This document shows, in pieces, positions 16,152-24,934 of a stretch of 64,000 nt of DNA; within the stretch, counting starts at the first letter, position 1, and every line of letters starts with the position of its first letter. The stretch covers positions 186,001-250,000 of the forward strand of contig NZ_BRXS01000003.1 in NCBI RefSeq assembly GCF_030159095.1, given 5' to 3'. Under the pieces are notes generated by a model that was not told the DNA's origin, searched no databases, and saw only the letters and a list, made by a program, of their open reading frames with translations. The DNA is from Roseisolibacter agri (GTDB lineage: Bacteria; Gemmatimonadota; Gemmatimonadetes; Gemmatimonadales; Gemmatimonadaceae). A program made the position numbers and the translations under genes.

Positions 16152-18458
16152 ATGGAGATGGAGCGGAGCGGTCGCTGTCCGCGCTGCAACACACCGACGA
16201 CGGCCGGCCTGCGGTACTGCCCCACGTGCGGGCTGCGGCTGGGCGCGCCCGATCCGGGCGCGGGCCCGGCCTCCACGGCGGACCCGTTCCTGGCGCGCGT
16301 CCGCGCCGCGCTGCTGAACGAGTACGACGTCGCGCGCGAGATCGGCCGCGGCGGCATGGCGGCGGTGTTCCTCGCGCAGGACCTGCGGCTCCCGCGTCGG
16401 GTCGCGCTCAAGGTCATGCTCCCCGAGCTGGCCTACTCGCCCGTGATGCCGCAGCGCTTCGTCGGCGAGGCGCGCACGGCCGCGATGCTCGACCACCCGA
16501 ACATCGTCCCCGTCTTCCACGCGGGCGAGCAGGACGGGCTGCGCTACTTCGCGATGCGCTACATCGACGGCTGCTCGCTGGAGCGGCTGCAGCGCGCGCG
16601 CGGCCCGCTCCCGGTGACGCTCGCCTGCCACCTGATCGCGGAGATCGCCGCGGCGCTGGACTACGCGCACTCGCACGGCGTGGTGCACCGCGACGTGAAG
16701 CCGGCGAACGTGATGATCGACCGGCGCTTCGGGCGCGCGATCGTGACCGACTTCGGCATCGCGCGCGTCGCCGACGGCCATCGGCTCACCGGCACCGGGC
16801 TCGCCATCGGCACGCCCGAGTACATGAGCCCGGAGCAGTACGCGAGCGAGGACGTCACCGGCGCCTCCGACCAGTACGCGCTCGGCTGCGTCGCCTTCCA
16901 GCTGCTCACGGGCCGGCCGCCCTTCGTCGGGTCGCAGGCCGAGGTGCTGATGGCGCACGTGCGCCAGGCGCCGCCGTCGCTGCGCGCGATGCGGCCCGAC
17001 GTCCCGCCGCTCGTCGAGACGCTGGTGATGCGCATGCTCGCCAAGGCGCCGGCCGACCGGTGGCCGTCGCTCGGCGAGCTCGGAGCGCGCTTCACCGAGC
17101 ACGTCGGCTCGGCCGCGCTCGCGCTGCCGGCGCAGCTGATCGCGCTCCTCCCCGAGCCGACCGCCGAGGAGAAGCTGGAGCAGACGCCCGTGAGCCCGGC
17201 GGCGGGGCTCTCGCGCCCGGCGCCGTCGCTCGCCGCGCCGGTCGAGCCGGTCGCCGCGCCCGCCGCGCCCGCCGAGCCGCCCGCGGCGCCCGCGGCGCCC
17301 GCGGCGCCCGCGCCCGTGACGCCGCCCGAGCCGATCACCACGTCGACGACCCGCGATCGCCCCGCGCTGCGCGACACGGCCTTCACGCCAGGCGTCGCCG
17401 CTCCGGGCGTCGCCGCGCCTCCCGCCGACGAGACGTGGGAGGAGGTGCCCGCCCGCTCGGCGACGTTCGCGGGCTACCGGCCGGTGGCGCCCGCGGAGCC
17501 CGAGCCGGTCGAGCCGCCGCGCAGCGGCGGACGCGGACGCTGGCTGGTGGCGGGCGGCGCGCTCGCGGCCATCGTCGCGACGGTCGCGCTGATCGCCGGG
17601 GACAATGAAGCGGTGGAATCTTCGCAGACCGGCGAGGTCGCGGTGGTGCCGCCGGTCGACTCCGCGAGGCCACCGCGTCCGGACAGCTCGGACACACCGC
17701 GGCGGGATTCCCTCCTGGGTTCCGACAGCACCGGCCCGCGAGCCGACTCCACGCCGCCCGATCCCGCGACGGTGCGCCAGGTCGTGATCGCGCCGTCGCA
17801 GCGCGCGCGCCTGACGCTCCCCGCCGGTGACTCGCTGCCGCTGACCGCGCGTCTCGTCGACGGCAACCGCAACGCGGTCTCGTTCCCCGGGATCGTGCGC
17901 TGGTCGTCGAACGATCCGACGGTCGCCCGCGTCTCGGTCACCGGCGTCCTGCAGGCCGTCTCACCGGGCCGCGCCCGGATCACCGCCAGCATCGGCGAGG
18001 CACGTACGTCGGTGAACGCGTTCGTCACGGCCCCACCGCCTCCGCCGACCACGGTCGTCACCGAGACCAAGCAGGTCGAGGCGCGCCCCTCGCTTCCGTC
18101 GGACGAGGACACGCGGCGCGAGGCCGAGGGGCTGGCCGCCGCGATGCGCGAGCGACGCGTGGACGAGCTGCGCGCGCTCTTCGACGCCGTGCCGGATGCG
18201 CCCAGTGCGGGACGCCTGCTGGAGCGCCTCGCACGCGAGCGCGACCTGCGCGTCGATGCGTCCCCGAGCGGCGCTCCGGAACTCGCCGGCCCCCGGGCGA
18301 CCGTTCCGATCCGCGTGCGCCTGTCGTGGAAGCGCGGCGGCGTCTCCAAGCTGATGGGCCGGGACGAGGCGACCGCGCATCTGAGCGCGCAGCTCGAGCG
18401 TGCCGGCAACAACTGGCGCGTCGTCGCGCTACGCCTCACGTCTCCGTTCAAGGGCTGA
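16152..18458 (+). CDS. Ser/Thr protein kinase with zinc ribbon and extracellular Ig-like (Big_2) domain
   Basis: 768 residues. An N-terminal zinc ribbon (CPRC at 9-12, CPTC at 23-26) precedes a full kinase domain (about 58-325): GRGGMAAVF, Lys87, HRDVKPANV (Asp181), DFG (Asp200) and GTPEYMSPEQ. A long Pro/Ala-rich linker follows, then one TM helix near 463-481. The outside part holds a Big_2-type module (about 543-623, LTARLVDGNRNAVSF..VRWSSNDPTVARVS..GRARITA) and a C-terminal domain of about 110 residues ending in NNWRVVALRLTS that looks NTF2/SnoaL-like. GGGAGGGG seven bases upstream supports the ATG at 16152. The Big_2 module suggests binding of cell wall or carbohydrate. Confidence 0.9.
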   Translation: MEMERSGRCPRCNTPTTAGLRYCPTCGLRLGAPDPGAGPASTADPFLARVRAALLNEYDVAREIGRGGMAAVFLAQDLRLPRRVALKVMLPELAYSPVMPQRFVGEARTAAMLDHPNIVPVFHAGEQDGLRYFAMRYIDGCSLERLQRARGPLPVTLACHLIAEIAAALDYAHSHGVVHRDVKPANVMIDRRFGRAIVTDFGIARVADGHRLTGTGLAIGTPEYMSPEQYASEDVTGASDQYALGCVAFQLLTGRPPFVGSQAEVLMAHVRQAPPSLRAMRPDVPPLVETLVMRMLAKAPADRWPSLGELGARFTEHVGSAALALPAQLIALLPEPTAEEKLEQTPVSPAAGLSRPAPSLAAPVEPVAAPAAPAEPPAAPAAPAAPAPVTPPEPITTSTTRDRPALRDTAFTPGVAAPGVAAPPADETWEEVPARSATFAGYRPVAPAEPEPVEPPRSGGRGRWLVAGGALAAIVATVALIAGDNEAVESSQTGEVAVVPPVDSARPPRPDSSDTPRRDSLLGSDSTGPRADSTPPDPATVRQVVIAPSQRARLTLPAGDSLPLTARLVDGNRNAVSFPGIVRWSSNDPTVARVSVTGVLQAVSPGRARITASIGEARTSVNAFVTAPPPPPTTVVTETKQVEARPSLPSDEDTRREAEGLAAAMRERRVDELRALFDAVPDAPSAGRLLERLARERDLRVDASPSGAPELAGPRATVPIRVRLSWKRGGVSKLMGRDEATAHLSAQLERAGNNWRVVALRLTSPFKG

Positions 18459-18494
18459 CGCGGCGCGGCGGCGCGCGCCCCTTAGCTTGCGCGC

Positions 18495-20309
18495 ATGGAC
18501 TGGCAGATCCCCGCCGTCGCGCGCACCGAGCTGGCCGCCGCCGGGCTGCAGGCCGCGATCACGATCGCGCTCGCGCTCCTGTGCCTCTGGCTGCACCGGC
18601 GGCACGGCAAGCCGTACTTCGCCTGGTTCGCCGCCGCGTGGGGGCTCTACGCGCTGCGGCTCGCGGCCATCGGCAGCTTCCTGGTGACGCGGCGCTGGAG
18701 CTTCCTCTACGCGCACCAGGTCATCACCGGGCTCACCGCGCTCGCGCTGCTGTGGGCCGCGCTCGTGTTCTCGCGGCAGCTGGCGTGGCGGTGGCGCTAC
18801 CTGCTGGTGGCGCTCTTTCCCACCGTGTGGTCGCTGCTCGCGATCTACGAGCTCGACTCGTTCATGCTCGCGGCCGCGCCGATGGTGGCGTTCCTCGCCG
18901 CCGCGACGATGTGGAGCGGGTGGACGTTCTGGCAGTACCACCGCAAGGTCGGCTCGACGGGCGCGCGCGTGCTCGCGATCGCGTTCGTCCTGTGGGGCCT
19001 GCACCACCTGGACTATCCGCTGCTGCGCGCGCGCGGCGCGTGGACGCCGTGGGGCTACTACCTCGACATCGCGTTCGTGCTCGCGGTGGGACTCGGCATC
19101 GTGCTGCTGGTGCTCGACGACCTGCGGCGCGGGCTCGGCGCGCTGAGCGCGCTGTCGGGCGACCTGCAGCGCTCCCCGCGCGAGCACGACGTGCTGGACG
19201 CGCTGCTCGCGCGCCCGCTGCAGCTGCCCGCGGTGCGCGGCACGGCGTTCTTCACCACGCTCGCCGGCACGAACGGCGCGTCCGACGAGACGGTCTGCGT
19301 GCGCGGCGCGGGCGCCTGCGCCGCGTGGGCGGGCACGCACCCCGACGGCGAGCTGGCCGCGCGGCTGGCCGAGGTGCGCGCGACCGGCCGGCCGCAGGTG
19401 GCGCAGGGCGTGGGCGGGCTGCCGTACGTGGCCGCGCTCCCGGTGCTCACGGGCGGCGCGCCGACGGGCGCGCTCGTGCTGGCGGGCGACGCGCGCGACC
19501 CCTTCACCGCGCTCGACGAGAGCTTCCTCCACGCGCTCGGCCAGCAGGTGGGCGCGGCGCTGCACTCGGCCGCGCTGTACCGCGCGCTGGAGGCGCGCAC
19601 CACGGAGCTGGAGCGCCTGTCGCTGCGCATGGTCCGCCAGCACGAGGAGGAGCGCCGCCGCCTGTCGCGCGAGCTGCACGACGAGACCGCGCAGGTCTTC
19701 ACCGCGGTGAAGATGCAGCTCGGCATGCTGCGCGAGGGGGTGGACGGCGCGCAGCGCCAGCGCTTCGACCGCGTGCTCGCGCTCATCGACACGGGGATCG
19801 GCAGCATCCGCAGCGTCACCAACGACCTGCGCCCGTCGCTGCTCGACGACCTGGGGCTGCTGCCCGCGCTGCGCTCGCTCGGCGCGGAGTTCAGCGAGCG
19901 GACGGGGATCGCGGTGTCGCTCGCGCTGCCATCGGCACCCCTCCCGCGCCTGCCCGAGGACGCGGACCTCGCGCTCTTCCGCGCGATGCAGGAGGGGCTG
20001 TCGAACGTCGCGCGCCACGCCCGCGCGCGCACGGTGCGCGTGCAGCTCGCGCCGGACGCCGGCGGCCTGCGCCTCACCGTGACCGACGACGGCGGCGGCC
20101 TCCCCGCCCCCGCGGACCCGGCGCGCTGGGAGCGCGAGGGCCACATGGGGCTGGTCGGCATGCGGGAGCGCATCGGCGCGCTGGGCGGGTCGGTGGTGCT
20201 GGAGAACGTGAGTGGGGGCGCGGCGCTGACGATCCGACTGCCGGCAGAAAGCGACAAGGCGGACGACGGAACCGCGGAGGACGATGCAGCGGAGGACGGA
20301 AGGGCGTGA
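18495..20309 (+). CDS. NarL-type sensor histidine kinase with 7TM-like N-terminus and GAF domain
   Basis: 604 residues. About seven hydrophobic segments fill residues 12-215, followed by a GAF-like sensor domain (about 235-375). The HisKA_3 box EEERRRLSRELHDETAQ (phospho-acceptor His395) is next, then a HATPase domain with EGLSNVARHARA, VTDDGGG and GHMGLVGMRERI. It pairs with the LuxR-family regulator at 20433. The last residues (SDKADDGTAEDDAAEDGRA) follow the usual end of the ATPase fold and are encoded by the left arm of an intergenic palindrome. The repeat has therefore probably extended the reading frame. The ATG at 18495 is 36 bp after the kinase gene. Confidence 0.92.
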   Translation: MDWQIPAVARTELAAAGLQAAITIALALLCLWLHRRHGKPYFAWFAAAWGLYALRLAAIGSFLVTRRWSFLYAHQVITGLTALALLWAALVFSRQLAWRWRYLLVALFPTVWSLLAIYELDSFMLAAAPMVAFLAAATMWSGWTFWQYHRKVGSTGARVLAIAFVLWGLHHLDYPLLRARGAWTPWGYYLDIAFVLAVGLGIVLLVLDDLRRGLGALSALSGDLQRSPREHDVLDALLARPLQLPAVRGTAFFTTLAGTNGASDETVCVRGAGACAAWAGTHPDGELAARLAEVRATGRPQVAQGVGGLPYVAALPVLTGGAPTGALVLAGDARDPFTALDESFLHALGQQVGAALHSAALYRALEARTTELERLSLRMVRQHEEERRRLSRELHDETAQVFTAVKMQLGMLREGVDGAQRQRFDRVLALIDTGIGSIRSVTNDLRPSLLDDLGLLPALRSLGAEFSERTGIAVSLALPSAPLPRLPEDADLALFRAMQEGLSNVARHARARTVRVQLAPDAGGLRLTVTDDGGGLPAPADPARWEREGHMGLVGMRERIGALGGSVVLENVSGGAALTIRLPAESDKADDGTAEDDAAEDGRA

Positions 20310-20420
20310 AACGGAAGAGCGGACCTTCGAGCTCGTAGCTTCAAGCCGAGAGGTCCGCCGTTCCGTCTCACGCCGTCTCGGTTTCCGCCGTTTCGTTCTC
20401 CGCCGTCCCGTTCTCCGCAG
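20250..20420. repeat. Long palindrome of GGCGGA-type units overlapping the histidine kinase 3' end
   Basis: The arms of about 65 bp are built from degenerate units of about 15 bp like ACGGCGGAGGACG. The centre is GCGGACCTTCGAGCTCG..GAGAGGTCCGC. The left arm lies inside the kinase reading frame and the right arm reaches to within 15 bp of the regulator start. The same family occurs at 63515-63700. Confidence 0.8.
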
Positions 20421-20432
20421 TATCTTGCCCCC

Positions 20433-21110
20433 ATGACTTCGCCCATCCGCGTCCTCGTCTGCGACGACCACGCCGTCGTCCGCGAGGGCATCCGCCACGT
20501 GCTGGAGGCCGAGCCGGGGGTGACGGTGGTGGCCGAGGCGGGGAACGCGGCGCAGGCGCTGGCGCTGGCGGTCGAGCACCGGCCGGACGTCATCGTGCTC
20601 GACGTCTCGATGCCCGGCGAGAGCGGGCTGCGCGCGGCGCCGCGCCTGCGCGAGGCCGCGCCCGAGTCGCGCATCCTGATCATGAGCATGCACGACAACG
20701 CCGAGTACGTGCGCGAGGGCGTGCGGGCGGGGGCGAGCGGCTACCTGCTGAAGGACAGCGCGGCGGCCGAGCTGCGCATGGCGGTGCGCGCGGTGCACGC
20801 GGGCGGGTCGTACTTCAGCACGCCCGCGGCGCAGGGGCTCACCGGCACCGGGACGACGGCGGGCGACGGCCGCGACGGACCGGACGAGGGCACGGCCCCG
20901 CCGATCGACGTGCTGACGGCGCGCGAGCGCGACGTGCTGGAGGGGATCGCGCGCGGGCTCACGAACAAGGAGATCGCCGCCGAGCTGGGGATCAGCCACC
21001 GCACGGTCGAGACGCACCGCGAGAGCCTGATGCGCAAGCTGGGCATCCGCACGGTGGCGGGGCTGACGCGCTACGTGATGGACGTCGGAGGCGTGCGGCG
21101 GGACGCCTGA
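20433..21110 (+). CDS. LuxR/NarL-family response regulator
   Basis: 225 residues. The receiver domain (1-120) has the acidic pair Asp11/Asp12, phospho-acceptor Asp57 (VIVLDVSMPGE), a Ser in the conserved Thr/Ser place (ILIMSMHDN) and the Lys of GYLLKDS. A linker rich in Gly, Thr and Asp leads to the LuxR helix-turn-helix (about 160-215, LTARERDVLEGIARGLTNKE and GISHRTVETH). It should be phosphorylated by the histidine kinase directly upstream, with a palindromic element between them. Targets are unknown. The gene ends at a heptamer-armed palindrome that may terminate transcription. Confidence 0.93.
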   Translation: MTSPIRVLVCDDHAVVREGIRHVLEAEPGVTVVAEAGNAAQALALAVEHRPDVIVLDVSMPGESGLRAAPRLREAAPESRILIMSMHDNAEYVREGVRAGASGYLLKDSAAAELRMAVRAVHAGGSYFSTPAAQGLTGTGTTAGDGRDGPDEGTAPPIDVLTARERDVLEGIARGLTNKEIAAELGISHRTVETHRESLMRKLGIRTVAGLTRYVMDVGGVRRDA

Positions 21111-21112
21111 CG

Positions 21113-21192
21113 ACGCTGCGGGCTGCGGACCGCGGATCGACGGCCGCGGGGACGCTCCGTCGTCCGGATCCGCAGCCCGCAGTCCGCAGCAC
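21113..21192. repeat. Heptamer-armed palindrome after the response regulator
   Basis: The left arm consists of CTGCGGG CTGCGGA CCGCGGA heptamers. The right arm has the complementary run ATCCGCAGCCCGCAGTCCGC. The centre is GACGGCCGCGGGGACGCTCCGTCGTC. It starts a few bases after the stop codon, a terminator-like position. Confidence 0.75.
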
Positions 21193-21386
21193 ACGGTCCG
21201 TCATCGGCCGCCCGCGCGTTGCGTCGTTCGTCCCTCACGCGTTCGTGACGTGTTGGCCCGGCGTCGCGAGTAAACCAGCGACACCTCGCCGGCATCCAAG
21301 ACGTACGGTCGTACGTGCCGAGTCGCGGACCGGGCCCGGTCCGTCGCGCCTCCCCGGCGCTCCCCCTCCCCCCCGAAGTTGCCGTC

Positions 21387-24300
21387 GTGACCGAGCCGCT
21401 CGCTCCTGGCGCCCTGCGCGCCCACCTGGACCGTGCGCTGGGCGAGCAGTACGTCATCGAGCACGAGCTCGGGGGCGCCGGCATGTCGCGCGTCTTCGTG
21501 GCGCGCGAGCTGGCGCTCGGGCGCTCGGTCGTGCTCAAGGTGCTGCCGCCGGAGCTGGCCGCCGGGCTGAACGTCGAGCGCTTCCGTCGCGAGATCCAGC
21601 TGGCCGCGGGGCTGCAGCACCCGCACGTGGTGCCCGTCCTGAGCGCGGGGTCGGCGGGCGGGGTGCCGTACTACACGATGCCGCTGGTCGAGGGCGAGTC
21701 GCTGCGGGACCGGCTGGCGCGCGAGGGGGCGCTGCCCATCGGCGTGGCGGTGCGCGTGCTGCACGACGTGGCCGACGCGCTGGCGCACGCGCACGGGCGC
21801 GGGATCGTGCACCGCGACGTGAAGCCCGACAACGTCCTGCTGAGCGGGCTGCACGCGCTGGTGACCGACTTCGGCGTCGCCAAGGCGCTGCGCACCGCGT
21901 TCGCGACGCCGGGCGCCGGCGGCCTCGATCCCGACGCGACGGGCGCGGGGCTCGCGATCGGGACGCCGGCGTACATGGCGCCCGAGCAGGCCGCGGCCGA
22001 CCCGATGGTGGACCACCGCGCCGACATCTACGCGTTCGGCGTGCTGGCCTACGAGACGCTGGCCGGCGTGCCGCCCTTCCGCGGGAAGGCGCCGGCGGAG
22101 ATCCTCACCGCGCACCTGGCCGAGGCGCCGGCGCCGCTGCAGGAGCACCGCCCGGACGTGCCGCCGGCGCTCGCCGCGCTGGTGATGCGGTGCCTCGCCA
22201 AGCGCCCCGAGGAGCGCCCCGAGGACGCGACGCTGGTGCGCGACGGGCTGGCCGCGGTCGCGACGCCGGTCGCCACCACGCCGGGCGCCGGGCTGCCCGG
22301 CGTCGATGGTGCCACGTCGTGGGAGGGCGCCGCGGTCCCGCGCCGCCGCGCGCGCCGCACCGCGCTGCTGTCGGCGGGCGTCGGCCTCGTCGCCGTGCTG
22401 GCGGCCGCCGCGGGGCTGTTCTGGAAGCGCGACGCGCCGCTGGACGAGCGCGTGGTCGCCGTCGCGCCGTTCCGCGTGACGGGGAGCGATCCGTCGCTGC
22501 GCTACCTGCGCGAGGGGATGCTCGACCTGCTGTCCGGGATGCTGACGGGCGAGGGCGGCCCGCGCTCGGCCGATCCGCGCGCGGTGCTGAGCGCGTGGCG
22601 CCGCGCCGCCGGCCGCGAGGATGCCGACCTGCCGCGGGATCGCGCGCTGGAGGTCGCGGAGCGGCTCGGCGCGGGACGGCTGCTGCTGGGCGACATCGCG
22701 GGCGCGCCGGGTGGGCGGCTCGTGCTCACCGCGACGATGCTCGCCGTGCGCGACGGCCGCGGGCGCGCGCCCGTGCGCGTCGAGGGCTCGGCCGACTCGC
22801 TGCCGCAGCTCGTCGAGCGGCTGGCGGTGGCGGTGCTGTCGGGCGACGCGCCCGGCGCCGACCGCGCGAGCCCGATCATGACGTCGTCGCTGCCGGCGCT
22901 GCGCGCGTACCTGAACGCCAAGTGGCTGTACCGCCGCTCGCGCTACCGCGAGAGCGCGACGGAGTTCGACCGCGCGCTCACGTTCGACTCGACGTTCGCG
23001 CAGGCGGGGCTGGGGATGGCCACCGCGGCGCAGTGGTTCGGGCAGCCCGACCAGGAGTACCGCGGGCTGCAGGCGGCGTGGCGCCAGCGCGCGCGGCTGT
23101 CGCCGATCGACCGCGCCGCGCTCGACGCCGCGGGCGGCCCGCGCTTCCCGGTGTTCCCGACGTACCGCGAGCTGCTGACCGCCAAGCAGCGCTACGCGAG
23201 CGTGGCGCCCGACCGCCCCGACGCGGTCTTCCAGGCGGGCGACGCGATGTTCCACTTCGGCGCGCTGGTGGGCGAGCCGGACGCGCACGCGCGCGCGGCG
23301 GCGCAGTTCCGGCGCGTGCTGGCGCTCGACTCGACGTACCTGCCGGCGCTGGAGCACCTGCTGCTGATCGCGGCGCGTGCGGGCGACACGGCGACGGTGC
23401 GGCACGCGGGCCGGCTCTTCCTGCAGACCGACTCGACGGCGGAGGGCGCGGACGGCGTGCGGTGGCGCATGGCCGTCGCGCTCAACGATACCGCGGAGCT
23501 GACGCGGCTGGAGCGGCGCGCGCCGACGATGCATCCGCTCAGCACGCACCTGATCGACGAGATCAGCCTGCTCGACGGCGTGGACCTGGAGCGCGCGGCG
23601 CGCATCGTCGCCACCAACGTCGAGGCGACGCGCGCGGAGCGCAGCACGGCCGACCGCCTGGCCTTCGCGACGATGGCGCACGACTTCGCGCTCGCGCGCG
23701 GCCAGCCGGCGCGCGCCGCGGCGATGCTGGAGGCGATGCGCGAGGCGGGGCACCCGCCGCACCTGGTGGACGTGGGCTACGTGCTCGACGCGCTGTTCGG
23801 CGACGGCGACACGACCGCCGCGCAGACGGCGCTGCGCGCGCTGGCGCCGCTCGCCTACGGCCCCGAGCCGACGACGCTGCCGCGGCGCTACCACCAGGAG
23901 TCGGCGCTGTGCGCGTCGGAGCTGTGGCGCGTGGCGCGCGGCGACACGCGCACGGTGGCGCAGAGCGTCGCGCGCCTGCGCTCCCCGTACAGGGGCCCGT
24001 CGCCCATGCCGCAGGGCGCCGAGACGCCGACGCGCCCCGCGCGCGCGTGCGCGGTGCTGCTGGAGGCGACGGTGGCCGCGCGCGCCGCGCAGGCCGCCGC
24101 ACAGGGCGCGGCGCAGGGCGCGGCGATCCCGCCCGGCACGCTGCAGGCCGCCGAGCGCCTGGACTCGCTGCTCAAGCTCGGCGAGGCGGGGCTGGTGCAG
24201 CAGGCGGGCCCGCTGGTGCTGGCGCGGCTGCGCGAGACGATCGGCGACGAGCGCGCGGCGCTGACCGCGCTGCGGCGCCGCTCGTACCTCTACGGCCGCC

Positions 24301-24491
24301 AGCCGTACCTCGCGGCGATCCTGCGCGAGGAGGCGCGGCTCGCGCTGCGCGTGGGCGACCGTCCGGGGGCGGTGCGGGCGGCGCGGCACTATGCGGCCTT
24401 GCGCGCCGGCGCCGAACCCGCGCTGAAGGACGACGCGCGCCGCGCGGCGATCGATCTGTCGCGGCTCGAGGGGCCGGGCGACATCGATTGA
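21387..24491 (+). CDS. Large transmembrane Ser/Thr protein kinase
   Basis: 1034 residues from the GTG at 21387, which gives MTEPLAPGALRAHLDRAL; a GTG at 21315 would add 24 residues. The kinase domain spans about 20-290, with loop GGAGMSRVF, Lys51, HRDVKPDNV (Asp144), DFG (Asp161) and GTPAYMAPEQ. A TM helix lies near 323-346. The outer part of about 690 residues starts with a TolB/FlgO-like segment (VVAVAPFRVTGSDPSLRYLREGM). It continues as helical TPR-like repeats (YRRSRYRESATEFDRALTFD). It is on the same strand as the two other kinases but separated from the two-component pair by a palindrome and about 200 bp. The domain plan matches the kinase at 11897. Confidence 0.9.
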   Translation: MTEPLAPGALRAHLDRALGEQYVIEHELGGAGMSRVFVARELALGRSVVLKVLPPELAAGLNVERFRREIQLAAGLQHPHVVPVLSAGSAGGVPYYTMPLVEGESLRDRLAREGALPIGVAVRVLHDVADALAHAHGRGIVHRDVKPDNVLLSGLHALVTDFGVAKALRTAFATPGAGGLDPDATGAGLAIGTPAYMAPEQAAADPMVDHRADIYAFGVLAYETLAGVPPFRGKAPAEILTAHLAEAPAPLQEHRPDVPPALAALVMRCLAKRPEERPEDATLVRDGLAAVATPVATTPGAGLPGVDGATSWEGAAVPRRRARRTALLSAGVGLVAVLAAAAGLFWKRDAPLDERVVAVAPFRVTGSDPSLRYLREGMLDLLSGMLTGEGGPRSADPRAVLSAWRRAAGREDADLPRDRALEVAERLGAGRLLLGDIAGAPGGRLVLTATMLAVRDGRGRAPVRVEGSADSLPQLVERLAVAVLSGDAPGADRASPIMTSSLPALRAYLNAKWLYRRSRYRESATEFDRALTFDSTFAQAGLGMATAAQWFGQPDQEYRGLQAAWRQRARLSPIDRAALDAAGGPRFPVFPTYRELLTAKQRYASVAPDRPDAVFQAGDAMFHFGALVGEPDAHARAAAQFRRVLALDSTYLPALEHLLLIAARAGDTATVRHAGRLFLQTDSTAEGADGVRWRMAVALNDTAELTRLERRAPTMHPLSTHLIDEISLLDGVDLERAARIVATNVEATRAERSTADRLAFATMAHDFALARGQPARAAAMLEAMREAGHPPHLVDVGYVLDALFGDGDTTAAQTALRALAPLAYGPEPTTLPRRYHQESALCASELWRVARGDTRTVAQSVARLRSPYRGPSPMPQGAETPTRPARACAVLLEATVAARAAQAAAQGAAQGAAIPPGTLQAAERLDSLLKLGEAGLVQQAGPLVLARLRETIGDERAALTALRRRSYLYGRQPYLAAILREEARLALRVGDRPGAVRAARHYAALRAGAEPALKDDARRAAIDLSRLEGPGDID

Positions 24492-24934
24492 GGGTTGCGG
24501 GTCGCTTGCGGGCATCGGTGCGCGAGCGCGTGGGGCATGCTGGGGCGCCGGCTCCGGGCGATCGCGGCCGCTGCGTGGATAACCCCGGTCTTCCCTCGCT
24601 TCGCTCGGGACAAGCCTTGCTGCGATCGCGGCGTCGCTCGGCTCCCCAGCATCCCCCACGCGCTCCGAGCCTCGTCGCCATGCACGCGACGCGCGCTCTT
24701 CGAAGCCGCGGCTCCTCAGCCGGCGGCGTCACCGCGATGCGTCACGTCGTTGAAGGTGACGCACGCCTGATGTGAGGCGTGGGGTGAGCGGGTGCGGGCG
24801 GAGGCGACCTGCGACCGTAGCAAGGAGACCCGATGCGTGCCGCGCGATCGGGGGCTCCGCAGCGCAAGGTCGCTGGGAGCCGGAGCCCGCGCCCGCTCGC
24901 CCCACGCGGCGCGACAGACCAATCAAGCGACCGA
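24492..24934. repeat. 443-bp gene-free gap holding two nested inverted repeats
   Basis: This is the gap between convergent genes. The first structure (about 24520-24680) has arms GCGAGCGCGTGGGGCATGC and GCATCCCCCACGCGC around GATCGCGGCCGC. The second (about 24777-24910) has arms GCGTGGGGTGAGCGGG and CCCGCTCGCCCCACGC around TAGCAAGGAGAC and GGCTCCGCAGCG. The inner pair AGCAAGGAGAC/GGCTCCGCAGCG recurs at 37950-38010. No coding sequence is supported here. Confidence 0.75.

Noticed and set aside
11864-16417. Long minus-strand open frame of 1517 codons opposite the first kinase and lipoprotein
   Set aside because: Antisense to a complete kinase gene. Its composition is a mirror of GC-rich codons, with no domains seen.
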